From: Pseudomonas tremae | GTDB taxonomy: Bacteria > Pseudomonadota > Gammaproteobacteria > Pseudomonadales > Pseudomonadaceae | Assembly (NCBI RefSeq): GCF_001401155.1 | Contig: NZ_LJRO01000384.1 | Location: 62,001 to 126,000 of the forward strand | Reading direction: 5' to 3' | Length of the DNA: 64,000 nucleotides | Translations under genes and position numbers: made by a program | Shown: piece after piece, positions 54,386 to 62,740 of the stretch | How positions within the stretch are numbered: the stretch's first letter is position 1 | How the letters are laid out: each line of letters begins with the position of its first letter | Notes under the pieces: generated by a model | What the model was told of the DNA's origin: nothing | What the model saw: the letters and a program-made list of their open reading frames with translations, nothing else | Databases searched by the model: none

Positions 54386-54814
54386 ATGACCCAAGTCGAC
54401 TTTTACATTCTGCCCAGCGCCGATCCAGCAGCGCGCCTGGACTTTGCCTGCAAGCTCACGGAAAAGGCCTGGCGCCTGGGCCACAAGGTTTATCTGCATT
54501 GCAGCAATGCAGCGCAGCGTACCGACCTTGATGCCCGGCTCTGGCGTTTCAAGGGCGAAGTGTTCCTGCCCCACGGCGACGCCGAGAGCGATCACGATGC
54601 CGCAGTGGTGCTGGGCCTGGGCGATGACTCGGGCACGCATCAGGACCTGCTGGTCAATCTGGACTTGAACATTCCGGCGTTCTTCACCCGCTTTGCCCGC
54701 GTGGCCGAAGTGGTTGTCGAAGACCCGGCCATACGCCTTGCCGCACGCGAGAGTTTCCGTTCCTACCGGGAACGAGGCTATCCTCCGCAAGATCACCGAC
54801 TGCAGCGTCTTTGA
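54386..54814 (+). CDS. holC: DNA polymerase III chi subunit
   Basis: HolC (chi) bridges the clamp loader and single-strand-binding protein. The 142-residue protein has the family start TQVDFYIL, the L-A-C-K-L-x-E-K-A-W-x-x-G-x-x-V segment and the D-x-x-L-W-x-F motif. It lies 59 bases after pepA and 7 bases before the next gene. The pepA-holC-valS neighbourhood is conserved in pseudomonads, supporting the call. Confidence 0.93.
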   Translation: MTQVDFYILPSADPAARLDFACKLTEKAWRLGHKVYLHCSNAAQRTDLDARLWRFKGEVFLPHGDAESDHDAAVVLGLGDDSGTHQDLLVNLDLNIPAFFTRFARVAEVVVEDPAIRLAARESFRSYRERGYPPQDHRLQRL

Positions 54815-54821
54815 GGACACG

Positions 54822-55271
54822 ATGGACACTTCAAAAAAAGCTGAATCCGCGCATTTGCTGGACGACCTTGAATCGATCCGCCAATTGCTCGGCGAAGACT
54901 CCACTCATTCCACCCTGCCGAACGACCCCGCTCGCTCTGAAGGTCAGATCCCGCTGCTGTTCGACGTGGTCGGCGCCCGCTCCGACACCGCGCATCGACA
55001 GGACTTCGACGAAGACGATATTCCGACCCTGACGCTTGATGCGCCTGATGCGCAAGTCGAGCAAGTGCAGCAGGCTCAACAGGCATCCCCTGCCCCCCAG
55101 CCTCAGGCGTTGCCCAATCCCGATGCGTTGCTGCATCTGGATAACGAGTTGCGTGCCGCTGCGCAGTTGATCATGCAGGATGTGATCGACGACTTCGCCC
55201 CGCACATCGAAAACGAAATCAAGCGGCGGCTGGAGGCAAGGCTGGAGCGGCTGTTGGCGCAGCAGAAGTGA
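54822..55271 (+). CDS. conserved hypothetical protein in the holC operon
   Basis: A 149-residue protein found next to holC in pseudomonads. The ATG at 54822 is 7 bases after the holC stop. It starts with a helical region (LLDDLESIRQLLGE), has a long acidic and glutamine/proline-rich linker (about 60-100), and ends with an amphipathic helix and a basic tail (ENEIKRRLEARLERLLAQQK). There are no catalytic motifs or membrane segments. The charge-patterned helix-linker-helix suggests a scaffold or DNA-associated protein. A link to the replisome is guilt by association only. Its stop is 17 bases from that of the convergent Rhs gene. Confidence 0.75.
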   Translation: MDTSKKAESAHLLDDLESIRQLLGEDSTHSTLPNDPARSEGQIPLLFDVVGARSDTAHRQDFDEDDIPTLTLDAPDAQVEQVQQAQQASPAPQPQALPNPDALLHLDNELRAAAQLIMQDVIDDFAPHIENEIKRRLEARLERLLAQQK

Positions 55272-55288
55272 ACTGTGCGGTTCGCGAG

Positions 55289-56368
55289 TCACAGTTGGGA
55301 GCGGATTCTGGTTGCCAACTGTTGCATCCCTCTGCGCTCAAGGGTGAGTGAATTCAACTTTTTGTTCAGTCCTGCCAACTCGTTCACTGCCCAATCAATA
55401 TTTTCTAATATGTCGGGATTCTTCGCGTACAACTTCCTATCACCATCGACCTTAGCCTTAAAATCTTTGTAGGTGGCACGCGGCCGCATCGTCACGCTAT
55501 CAAGAAAAACCTGCACGTCATTATCAACCCTCGCAACATGAGCACTCAAATTTAGATCGGTACGCCTCGCTACGTCACCAATATGTGCTCTGACATGTTC
55601 TTTGTAGAGGGCGTTATTCCCGGGCACGCCCGTTCCGCTTTGCAAATTGCGTTGAATGGTCAACAGTGCGCTTGGATCGTCTGTATCGATCTTGGGAATA
55701 TTTAACAACCCGTATATTTTCTCACGCATCGTACGGGATGTTTTACTCAGTGAAACCAGATCCGATGGGGGCAGGTGCTTGATCACCTGACTGAACATTT
55801 CATTCGGTAGTTTATGAAAATAAAAGCCCGTGAGTCTTGGCGCATGCCCACCAGGATCACTCCTGTTCACCGGATCGCCCTGACAATACGCATATGCATT
55901 CATGCCTCCCCGCCCGAATGGGCTCAGGCTGTCCGGGCTATTGAACCGCATCAGCACCGGATTGAAAGCCCGATAGCCGTTACCCAGCAAGTAATGCCCG
56001 GTCACAGGGTCCGGGCGCTCTCCGTTGAAGCCCGACATGGGGCTGCTCTGCAAGCGATGTCCATAAGGGCTATAGGCCAGCGAATGCTGCCCCTGCGAAC
56101 TCACCGCTTGCAGCACAGTGCTTTGCAGGTCGGTGCCCAGCAGGTCCAGACGGGCGCTTGTGCCGCCAGTCTTATACTCTGCAAGCAAGTGTCCTTGGCT
56201 GCGAAATACACGACGATGCACCGCGCCCTGTATCTCGACGGTCAGACGGTTCTTTTGATAAAAACGCGACACTGCGCCCTTCACCCCGGGATCAACTACG
56301 GCTATCCGGTCCAGCGCGTCGTAGCGATATCGACACAGTATGCGGCTGCTTTCAGGTGTCTCGTTCAT
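55289..56368 (-). CDS. small Rhs-core protein with C-terminal F-box-like domain (putative effector or toxin)
   Basis: A 359-residue protein starting at the ATG at 56368 (a GTG at 56425 is the alternative). The N-terminal half is Rhs/YD-repeat material (YRYDALDR, LLGTDLQSTV, LAYSPYGHR). The Rhs-associated core (about 112-175) follows: GFNGERPDPVTGHYLLGNGY, FNSPDSLSPFGRGG, NAYAYCQGDPVN and DPGGH, after which such proteins change to variable toxin tips. The tip (about 178-359) opens with LPNEMFSQVIKHL and DLVSLSKTSRTMR (about 187-215), an F-box pattern (L-P-x-E...I-x-x-L...D-L-x-x-L...S-R). Base composition of the tip is lower in GC than its neighbours. No signal peptide and no immunity gene are evident. 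Confidence 0.8.
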   Translation of the reverse strand: MNETPESSRILCRYRYDALDRIAVVDPGVKGAVSRFYQKNRLTVEIQGAVHRRVFRSQGHLLAEYKTGGTSARLDLLGTDLQSTVLQAVSSQGQHSLAYSPYGHRLQSSPMSGFNGERPDPVTGHYLLGNGYRAFNPVLMRFNSPDSLSPFGRGGMNAYAYCQGDPVNRSDPGGHAPRLTGFYFHKLPNEMFSQVIKHLPPSDLVSLSKTSRTMREKIYGLLNIPKIDTDDPSALLTIQRNLQSGTGVPGNNALYKEHVRAHIGDVARRTDLNLSAHVARVDNDVQVFLDSVTMRPRATYKDFKAKVDGDRKLYAKNPDILENIDWAVNELAGLNKKLNSLTLERRGMQQLATRIRSQL

Positions 56369-56537
56369 GGCGGTGTGCGCCCGGCAATCAAAGGTTTGAA
56401 TAGCGGATAATGCTCCCTCGCCCACTCGCCGCCTACTGACAGATCTGCCAGTTGTGGCCCGGCGCTTATGGCTTGTCGCTTGCCGTCAGGTCTATACTTA
56501 CCGGTTTCCGAATCAATGCCACAGGTTCCCGCCGCGC

Positions 56538-59384
56538 ATGGACAAGACTTACCAGCCGCACGCCATCGAAACTTCCTGGTATCAGACCTGGGAGTCCGAG
56601 AATTACTTCGCTCCGCAAGGCGTGGGTGACTCGTACACCATCATGATCCCGCCGCCGAACGTCACCGGCAGCCTGCACATGGGCCACGGTTTCAATAACG
56701 CGATCATGGACGCGCTGATCCGTTTCCGTCGCATGCAGGGTCGCAACACGCTGTGGCAACCGGGCACCGACCACGCCGGTATCGCCACGCAGATGCTGGT
56801 GGAGCGTCGTCTCGAAGCTCAGGGCGTGAGCCGCCATGAGCTGGGCCGCGAAAAGTTTCTCGACAAGATATGGGAATGGAAAGCCGAGTCCGGTGGCAAT
56901 ATCAGCCGTCAGATCCGCCGCCTGGGTTCGTCCGTCGACTGGAGCCGTGAACGTTTCACGATGGACGACGGCTTGTCCGAGGCCGTGAAAGAGGCGTTCG
57001 TGCGCCTGCATGAAGACGGTCTTATTTACCGTGGCAAGCGTCTGGTCAACTGGGACACCAAGCTGCACACGGCGATCTCTGACCTCGAAGTGGAAAACCA
57101 CGACGAAAAAGGTCACCTGTGGAACCTGCGCTACCCGCTGGCTGATGGCGCAAAAACCGCCGAAGGCCTGGATTACCTGATCGTCGCCACCACCCGTCCG
57201 GAAACCATGCTGGGTGACGCGGCCGTTGCCGTGAACCCGCAGGACGAGCGTTACCAGGCCTTGATCGGCAAGTTCGTCGAACTGCCACTGGTAGGCCGTC
57301 GCATCCCGATCATCGCGGATGATTACTGCGACCCTGAATTCGGCACCGGCTGCGTGAAAATCACCCCGGCCCACGATTTCAACGACTACGAAGTCGGCAA
57401 GCGCCACAACCTGCCGCTGCTGAACATTTTCGACAAGAACGCCGCCGTTCTCGCGGTAGCCCAGGTGTTCAACCTTGATGGCACACTGAACGAAAGCGTC
57501 GACGGCGACCTGCCTGCGGCCTATGCCGGCCTGGATCGTTTTGAAGCGCGCAAGCAGATTGTCGCTGCGTTCGATGCTGCCGGACTGTTGGTCAGCGTTG
57601 ATGACCACGCCCTGAAGGTGCCGAAAGGCGACCGCTCCGGCACCATCATAGAACCGTGGCTGACCGACCAATGGTACGTGTCCACCAAGCCATTGGCCGA
57701 GCCTGCGATTGCCGCTGTCGAGGACGGCCGCATCGCGTTCGTGCCCAAGCAGTACGAAAACATGTACTTCTCGTGGATGCGTGACATTCAGGACTGGTGC
57801 ATCAGCCGTCAGCTCTGGTGGGGCCACCGCATTCCGGCCTGGTATGACGAGTCCGGCAAAGTCTATGTCGGTCGTGACGAAGCCGAAGTCCGCGCCAAAA
57901 ACAACCTTGGCCCGGAGATCACGCTGCAGCAGGACAACGACGTACTCGATACCTGGTTCAGCTCGGGCCTGTGGACCTTCTCCACGCTCGGCTGGCCGGA
58001 AAAGACCAAGGCACTGGAAACCTTCCACTCAACCGACGTGCTGGTTACCGGCTTCGATATCATTTTCTTCTGGGTCGCCCGGATGATCATGCTCACCATG
58101 CACCTGGTGAAGAACGAAGACGGCACGGCGCAAGTTCCGTTCAAGACTGTTTATGTGCACGGCTTGGTACGTGATGGCCAGGGCCAGAAGATGTCCAAGT
58201 CCAAGGGCAACGTCCTCGACCCGCTGGACATCGTTGACGGTATCGACCTCGAAACCCTGGTAGAAAAGCGCACCAGCGGCCTCATGCAGCCGCAACTGGC
58301 GAAGAAGATCGAGAAGCAGACCCGTCAGGAGTTCGCTGACGGCATCGCCAGCTACGGCACCGACGCGCTGCGCTTCACCTTCTGTTCGCTGGCCTCCACG
58401 GGTCGCGACATCAAGTTCGACATGGGCCGCGTCGAAGGCTATCGCAACTTCTGCAACAAGATCTGGAACGCCGCGCGCTACGTGCTGGACAAGGGCGAAG
58501 ACTGCGGCCAGAACGGCGAAGCTGTCGAACTGTCGCTGGCTGATCGCTGGATCATCTCGCAACTGCAGCGCACCGAAGCCGAGGTGACCCGTCAGCTGGA
58601 TCAGTTCCGTTTCGACCTCGCGGCGCAGGCGCTGTACGAGTTCATCTGGAACCAGTATTGCGACTGGTATCTGGAGCTTTCCAAGCCTGTGCTGTGGGAC
58701 GAAACCGCGCCGGTCGAACGCCAGCGCGGCACGCGTCGCACGCTGGTTCGCGTGCTGGAAGTCGCGCTGCGTCTGGCGCACCCGTTCATGCCGTTCATCA
58801 CTGAAGAAATCTGGCAGCGCCTTGCGCCGCTGGCCGGCGTGCAAGGCAAGACCATCATGCTGCAAGCCTGGCCGGTGGCCAACGAAGCACGCATTGATCA
58901 GGCTGCCGAGGATGACATCGAATGGCTCAAGGGCCTGATGCTCGCCGTGCGTAACATCCGTGGTGAAATGAACATTGGTCCGGGCAAACCGCTGCAACTG
59001 TTCCTCAAGAACGTCAGCGCCGAAGACCAGCGTCGCCTGAGCGAGAATGACTACCTGCTCAGGAAGCTGGCCAAGCTCGAGTCCATGACTGTGCTGACCG
59101 ATGGTGCCGAAGCGCCGTTGTCCGCCACCGCTCTGGTCGGTGACATGGAAGTGCTGGTGCCAATGGCCGGGTTGATCGACAAGGGCGCCGAACTCGCACG
59201 CCTCGACAAGGAAATCCAGCGCCTGCAGGGTGAAGTGCAGCGTGTGGGCGGCAAGCTGTCCAACGCAGCCTTCGTCGACAAGGCGCCGCCTGAAGTGATC
59301 GCCAAGGAACGCGCCAAGCTGGCCGAAGCCGAACAGGCTCTGGGCAAACTGGCCGAGCAGCACGCACGCATCGCCAGCCTGTAA
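56538..59384 (+). CDS. valS: valyl-tRNA synthetase
   Basis: ValS charges tRNA-Val and edits mischarged threonine. The 948-residue class I synthetase starts at the ATG at 56538 (MDKTYQPHAIE); the upstream frame opening has no support. The HIGH-type motif reads PPNVTGSLHMGHGFNNA, and the KMSKS motif is GQKMSKSKGNV. The editing domain (about 190-330) contains TTRPETMLGD. The C-terminal coiled-coil arm (about 885-948) binds tRNA. The start is 113 bases into the region downstream of the divergent Rhs gene's GTG codon. Confidence 0.97.
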   Translation: MDKTYQPHAIETSWYQTWESENYFAPQGVGDSYTIMIPPPNVTGSLHMGHGFNNAIMDALIRFRRMQGRNTLWQPGTDHAGIATQMLVERRLEAQGVSRHELGREKFLDKIWEWKAESGGNISRQIRRLGSSVDWSRERFTMDDGLSEAVKEAFVRLHEDGLIYRGKRLVNWDTKLHTAISDLEVENHDEKGHLWNLRYPLADGAKTAEGLDYLIVATTRPETMLGDAAVAVNPQDERYQALIGKFVELPLVGRRIPIIADDYCDPEFGTGCVKITPAHDFNDYEVGKRHNLPLLNIFDKNAAVLAVAQVFNLDGTLNESVDGDLPAAYAGLDRFEARKQIVAAFDAAGLLVSVDDHALKVPKGDRSGTIIEPWLTDQWYVSTKPLAEPAIAAVEDGRIAFVPKQYENMYFSWMRDIQDWCISRQLWWGHRIPAWYDESGKVYVGRDEAEVRAKNNLGPEITLQQDNDVLDTWFSSGLWTFSTLGWPEKTKALETFHSTDVLVTGFDIIFFWVARMIMLTMHLVKNEDGTAQVPFKTVYVHGLVRDGQGQKMSKSKGNVLDPLDIVDGIDLETLVEKRTSGLMQPQLAKKIEKQTRQEFADGIASYGTDALRFTFCSLASTGRDIKFDMGRVEGYRNFCNKIWNAARYVLDKGEDCGQNGEAVELSLADRWIISQLQRTEAEVTRQLDQFRFDLAAQALYEFIWNQYCDWYLELSKPVLWDETAPVERQRGTRRTLVRVLEVALRLAHPFMPFITEEIWQRLAPLAGVQGKTIMLQAWPVANEARIDQAAEDDIEWLKGLMLAVRNIRGEMNIGPGKPLQLFLKNVSAEDQRRLSENDYLLRKLAKLESMTVLTDGAEAPLSATALVGDMEVLVPMAGLIDKGAELARLDKEIQRLQGEVQRVGGKLSNAAFVDKAPPEVIAKERAKLAEAEQALGKLAEQHARIASL

Positions 59385-59397
59385 GGTGGCCAGACAA

Positions 59398-59426
59398 GCC
59401 AGCCCATAATATGGGCTGGCTTTTTG
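59398..59426 (+). terminator. terminator of valS
   Basis: A 10-11-bp stem GCCAGCCCAT/ATGGGCTGGC with a very short loop, followed by TTTTTG, 14 bases after the valS stop. Confidence 0.9.
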
Positions 59427-59448
59427 TTATCTGAAGTTTCTCTACTGA

Positions 59449-59492
59449 CTTATTCTCGAGCAAGGCGTATTACCGGCTTGCTCGAGAATAAG
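59449..59492. repeat. perfect 16-bp inverted repeat upstream of rlmF
   Basis: CTTATTCTCGAGCAAG (59449-59464) and its exact complement (59477-59492) flank a 12-base loop. There is no T run after it, so it does not look like a normal terminator. It ends 37 bases before the rlmF ATG and would form a stable hairpin in the leader if transcribed, or serve as a protein-binding dyad. Confidence 0.65.
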
Positions 59493-59529
59493 CCGGACAA
59501 CTCAACATCACGGCTGAAAAATCGAACCC

Positions 59530-60516
59530 ATGACCGATACCCGGAAACCACCGCGCAAAAAGCCTCAGCGCCCGGCAAAACCAGCAGCGCCACGCGAAAA
59601 GGCCACTTTGCACCCGCGCAATCGTCATCAGGGGCATTACGATTTTCCGAAGCTGATCAAATCCAGCCCCGAGCTGGCAGCATTCGTGATCCTCAACCCC
59701 TACGGCAAGGAAAGCATCGACTTTGCCAATCCGCAGGCAGTGCGGGTGTTCAACCGCGCATTGCTCAAGGCGTTCTATGGCATCGCGCATTGGGACATCC
59801 CGGCAGATTACCTGTGCCCGCCCATTCCGGGCCGTGCGGACTACCTGCATTTCCTCGCCGACCTGCTGGCCGAGGACAATCAGGGGGTAATCCCACGCGG
59901 GCCGTCGGTCAAGGCACTGGATATCGGCACCGGGGCCAACTGTATTTACCCGCTGTTGGGGCACAGCGACTATGGCTGGGAGTTTGTCGGTTCGGACATT
60001 GACAGCGTAGCCATCGCTGCAGCCACCACAATCGTCAAAGCCAACGGCCTGCACAAGGCCATCAGCGTGCGCCAGCAGGCCAATCGCAAACAGATCCTGC
60101 TAGGGTTGCTCGACAACAGCGAACGCTTCCACGTGAGCCTCTGCAACCCTCCGTTCCATGCCTCACTGGACGAAGCACAACGCGGTAGCCAGCGCAAATG
60201 GCGCGCACTGGGCAAAGCCGACCCCAAGCGCAAACTGCCGGTACTCAATTTCGGCGGTCAGTCCCAAGAGCTGTGGTGCGAAGGCGGCGAAATAGGTTTC
60301 GTGACGCAACTGATCCAGGAAAGCGCGAAATTGCCTGCCCAGGTGGTCTGGTTCAGCACACTGGTGTCCAAGGCATCCAACCTGCCGCCTATCCAGAGCG
60401 CTCTGAAAAAAGCCGGCGTGCTTGAGGTGAAGGTCGTGGAGATGGGCCAAGGCCAGAAACAAAGCCGCTTCGTGGCCTGGACCTTTCTCGACAAGGCACA
60501 GCGTACACCCCACTGA
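59530..60516 (+). CDS. rlmF: 23S rRNA (adenine-1618-N6)-methyltransferase RlmF
   Basis: RlmF (YbiN) methylates A1618 of 23S rRNA using S-adenosylmethionine. The 328-residue protein has a basic, proline-rich tail (1-30) and the family start LHPRNRHQGHYDF. The SAM-binding motif is ALDIGTGANCIYP (about 129-141), and the N6-adenine catalytic motif NPPF is near residue 205. It is monocistronic, between valS and hupN, downstream of a perfect inverted repeat. Confidence 0.94.
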   Translation: MTDTRKPPRKKPQRPAKPAAPREKATLHPRNRHQGHYDFPKLIKSSPELAAFVILNPYGKESIDFANPQAVRVFNRALLKAFYGIAHWDIPADYLCPPIPGRADYLHFLADLLAEDNQGVIPRGPSVKALDIGTGANCIYPLLGHSDYGWEFVGSDIDSVAIAAATTIVKANGLHKAISVRQQANRKQILLGLLDNSERFHVSLCNPPFHASLDEAQRGSQRKWRALGKADPKRKLPVLNFGGQSQELWCEGGEIGFVTQLIQESAKLPAQVVWFSTLVSKASNLPPIQSALKKAGVLEVKVVEMGQGQKQSRFVAWTFLDKAQRTPH

Positions 60517-60596
60517 TCTCGCCGCCGCACCGCTGCTTGGCGTGAGGAACAATGGTGTCAGGGCTGGCGCGTGAGGGATGAGTAGCGCGCGCCCAC

Positions 60597-60634
60597 AAAA
60601 AAGCCGTGCCCGGTTGACCGGCGCACGGCTTTTT
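60597..60634 (-). terminator. terminator of the HU gene
   Basis: AAAAAGCCGTGC/GCACGGCTTTTT, a 12-bp stem with a GC-rich loop, ends in TTTTT on the minus strand 16 bases after the stop. The flanking T run on the plus strand could also serve rlmF. Confidence 0.88.
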
Positions 60635-60649
60635 ACAGCAAGCGGATGC

Positions 60650-60931
60650 TTACTTGTTGATCGAGTCAGTCAGCACTTTGGCTGGTACGAACTTGATAAC
60701 TTTCTTGGCAGCGATTTCGATGGCAGCGCCAGTCGAAGGGTTGCGGCCAGTGCGAGCTGGACGCTCTGCAACTTTCAGCTTGCCGATACCTGGCAAAGTG
60801 ATTTCCACGCCGTTTTCCAATTGGTCGGCAACAATTTGGCCCAATTGCTCAAGAGCATTACGCGCGGTGGTTTTTGGCGCGTCGATGGCTTCAGCGATAT
60901 CGGCGATCAATTGGTCTTTAGTAAGAGCCAT
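60650..60931 (-). CDS. hupN: HU-family DNA-binding protein (HupN-like)
   Basis: A 93-residue histone-like protein that bends DNA and organises the nucleoid. The signature GxxxxxxxRPARTGRNPSTGAAIEI (about 50-72), including the DNA-intercalating Pro in NPSTG, is clear. Several HU paralogues exist in pseudomonads; the location beside rlmF and ndpA matches hupN of P. putida, and this is the basis for the symbol. GGAA lies upstream of the ATG. Confidence 0.87.
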   Translation of the reverse strand: MALTKDQLIADIAEAIDAPKTTARNALEQLGQIVADQLENGVEITLPGIGKLKVAERPARTGRNPSTGAAIEIAAKKVIKFVPAKVLTDSINK

Positions 60932-61323
60932 GGTGGTGTTCCTTCCCTATCAAATTCATTTGGATTGCAGAGCGCAACGTCGGCCCGTGGCCAGGCAAAG
61001 AACCTGGCCACCCGCTAGCAGCCACGATTAATCGCGAAAGTGTAGATACTGAAACCTGGCAATGGTTCGACCTACGTGTGCGCTAACTGCATGCTTGACG
61101 CGCTAAGTGCGCAAGACCGCGCAAAACTAGCACAGAGCCGGGCAAATATCCGCCTCTACCTATCCTTTTGGTCAGGTTTTAGTGGTAATCGCACAAAAAA
61201 CGCTCAACACACACACACTGTAGGCGAAATCCCGTCAGCCCGGAGGTCACTGACGTATGCGTGCGTTACACTTGGCGCCTGCAACGAGCTGCACGCTCTT
61301 CACCCTTTTCAACCGAGACGCCC
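60932..61323. other. divergent intergenic region between hupN and ndpA
   Basis: About 390 bases with no credible gene. A short CA-rich run (ACACACACAC near 61208-61217) is visible. It must contain the promoters of both the HU gene and the YejK-type nucleoid protein gene, so the two nucleoid proteins could be co-regulated from here. I could not assign specific -35/-10 elements with confidence. Confidence 0.4.
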
Positions 61324-62325
61324 ATGCCGATCCGTCACTGCATCGTTCATCTGATCGAAAAAAAACCCGACGGTACGCCCGCTGTTCTCCATGCCCGCGA
61401 CTCCGAACTCGCTGAGTCCCAGGCCATCGAGAACATGCTGGCAGACCTCAACGAAAGCTATAACGCCAAACAAGGCAAAGCGTGGGGCTTGTTTCATCCC
61501 GAGTCCGGCGCGCATCCCTTCAGCGGCTGGCTGAAGGAATACATCGACGGCGGCAGCGACTTCACCGCGTTCTCCCGGGTGGCCGTCGAACACCTGCAGA
61601 AGCTGATGGAAGAATCCAACCTGTCAGTGGGCGGCCATGTGCTGTTCGCGCATTACCAGCAAGGCATGACTGATTACCTGGCCATCGCCCTGCTGCACCA
61701 CAGCGAAGGCGTGGCTGTGAATGCCGAGCTGGACGTGACCCCGTCCCGGCATCTCGACCTTGGCCAGTTGCACCTCGCCGCGCGAATCAATATTTCCGAG
61801 TGGCAGAACAACAAACAGTCCAAGCAATACATCTCGTTTATCAAGGGCAAGAACGGCAAGAAGGTCTCGGAGTATTTCCGCGACTTCATTGGTTGCCAGG
61901 AAGGTGTGGACGGTCCCGGCGAAACCCGCACGCTGCTCAAGGCCTTCAGTGACTTCGTCGAAAGCGAAGACTTGCCCGAAGAGTCGGCTCGCGAGAAGAC
62001 CAAGACGCTGGTCGACTACGCCAGCAGCCAGAGCAAGATGGGCGAGCCTATGGGCCTGCAAGAGCTCTCCGAGCTGATCGATGAAGATCGACCTCGAGCG
62101 TTTTACGATCATATTCGTAACAAGGATTACGGCCTGTCGCCGGAAATCCCGGCGGACAAGCGCACCCTGAACCAGTTTCGCCGTTTCACCGGTCGTGCAG
62201 AGGGCCTTTCGATCAGCTTCGAAGCGCACCTGTTGGGCGACAAGATCGAGTACGACGAAACTGCAGGCACCCTGATCATCAAGGGGTTGCCGACCCAGCT
62301 GACCGACCAGTTGAAGCGACGGTAA
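61324..62325 (+). CDS. ndpA: nucleoid-associated protein NdpA/YejK
   Basis: A 333-residue protein of the YejK/NdpA family, associated with the nucleoid. The ATG at 61324 gives the family start MPIRHCIVHLIEKKPDG. The first domain (about 1-150) and the K-Q-Y-I-S-F-I-K-G-K-x-x-x-K-V-S-E-Y-F-R-D-F-x-G-C segment are conserved. Its precise role is not established. It is divergent from hupN and followed 5 bases later by a glutaredoxin gene, likely co-transcribed. Confidence 0.93.
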   Translation: MPIRHCIVHLIEKKPDGTPAVLHARDSELAESQAIENMLADLNESYNAKQGKAWGLFHPESGAHPFSGWLKEYIDGGSDFTAFSRVAVEHLQKLMEESNLSVGGHVLFAHYQQGMTDYLAIALLHHSEGVAVNAELDVTPSRHLDLGQLHLAARINISEWQNNKQSKQYISFIKGKNGKKVSEYFRDFIGCQEGVDGPGETRTLLKAFSDFVESEDLPEESAREKTKTLVDYASSQSKMGEPMGLQELSELIDEDRPRAFYDHIRNKDYGLSPEIPADKRTLNQFRRFTGRAEGLSISFEAHLLGDKIEYDETAGTLIIKGLPTQLTDQLKRR

Positions 62326-62330
62326 CCAGC

Positions 62331-62681
62331 ATGCTGATGCGCACCCTCAAGAAGTTTGCCCTGATCATGCTCGTGGTGGTCATTTACCAGAACTGGGGCA
62401 GAATCGAAAACTTCGTCAATCCGCCCCCGGCGGACGTCGCACAGAGCTACAGCCAGGCAAGGGTGGTGATGTACGCCACCGAATGGTGTGGCTACTGCAA
62501 ACAGACGCGGCGTTTTCTGGACAGCAAAGGGATTGCGTATCAGGAGTTCGACATCGAGAAGTCCGAGGAAGGCCGCAAGGCCTATGAGGCCTTGGGCGGA
62601 CGAGGCATCCCGCTGATCGACGTGAACGGCACACTCATCCGCGGTTTCGCCCCGGATGAGATATTGGCGGCCTTGAAATAG
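62331..62681 (+). CDS. membrane-anchored glutaredoxin-like protein
   Basis: A 116-residue protein with one N-terminal membrane anchor (about 7-20) and a glutaredoxin domain (about 43-116). The active site is WCGYC (near 52-56), between the classic CPYC and thioredoxin CGPC forms. The cis-Pro segment GIPLIDVNG is present. A basic start (MRTLKK) and an exposed C-terminal domain suggest an inner-membrane anchor with the catalytic domain in the periplasm, but topology is inference. It begins 5 bases after ndpA. The substrate is unknown. Confidence 0.85.
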   Translation: MLMRTLKKFALIMLVVVIYQNWGRIENFVNPPPADVAQSYSQARVVMYATEWCGYCKQTRRFLDSKGIAYQEFDIEKSEEGRKAYEALGGRGIPLIDVNGTLIRGFAPDEILAALK

Positions 62682-62704
62682 GCCACCGTGGCTATCGGCC
62701 AGTA

Positions 62705-62740
62705 CTCTGCGTCGGCATGTCGTTCAGGACGCTCTAAGTC
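62705..62740. repeat. fragment of interspersed GC-rich repeat (copy D)
   Basis: The segment contains CTCTGCGTCGGCATG-TCGTTCAGGACGCTCT, which resembles part of the repeats at 37545-37670 and 38685-38815. It is short and could be coincidental. Confidence 0.35.

Noticed and set aside
55289..55845. Immunity gene overlapping or following the Rhs tip
   Set aside because: Only 17 bases separate its stop from the convergent gene, and no credible small frame lies downstream on the minus strand.
56466..59363. Two long minus-strand open frames (520 and 444 codons) opposite valS
   Set aside because: They mirror the codon periodicity of valS, have no Shine-Dalgarno or recognisable domain, and the valS frame is unambiguous.
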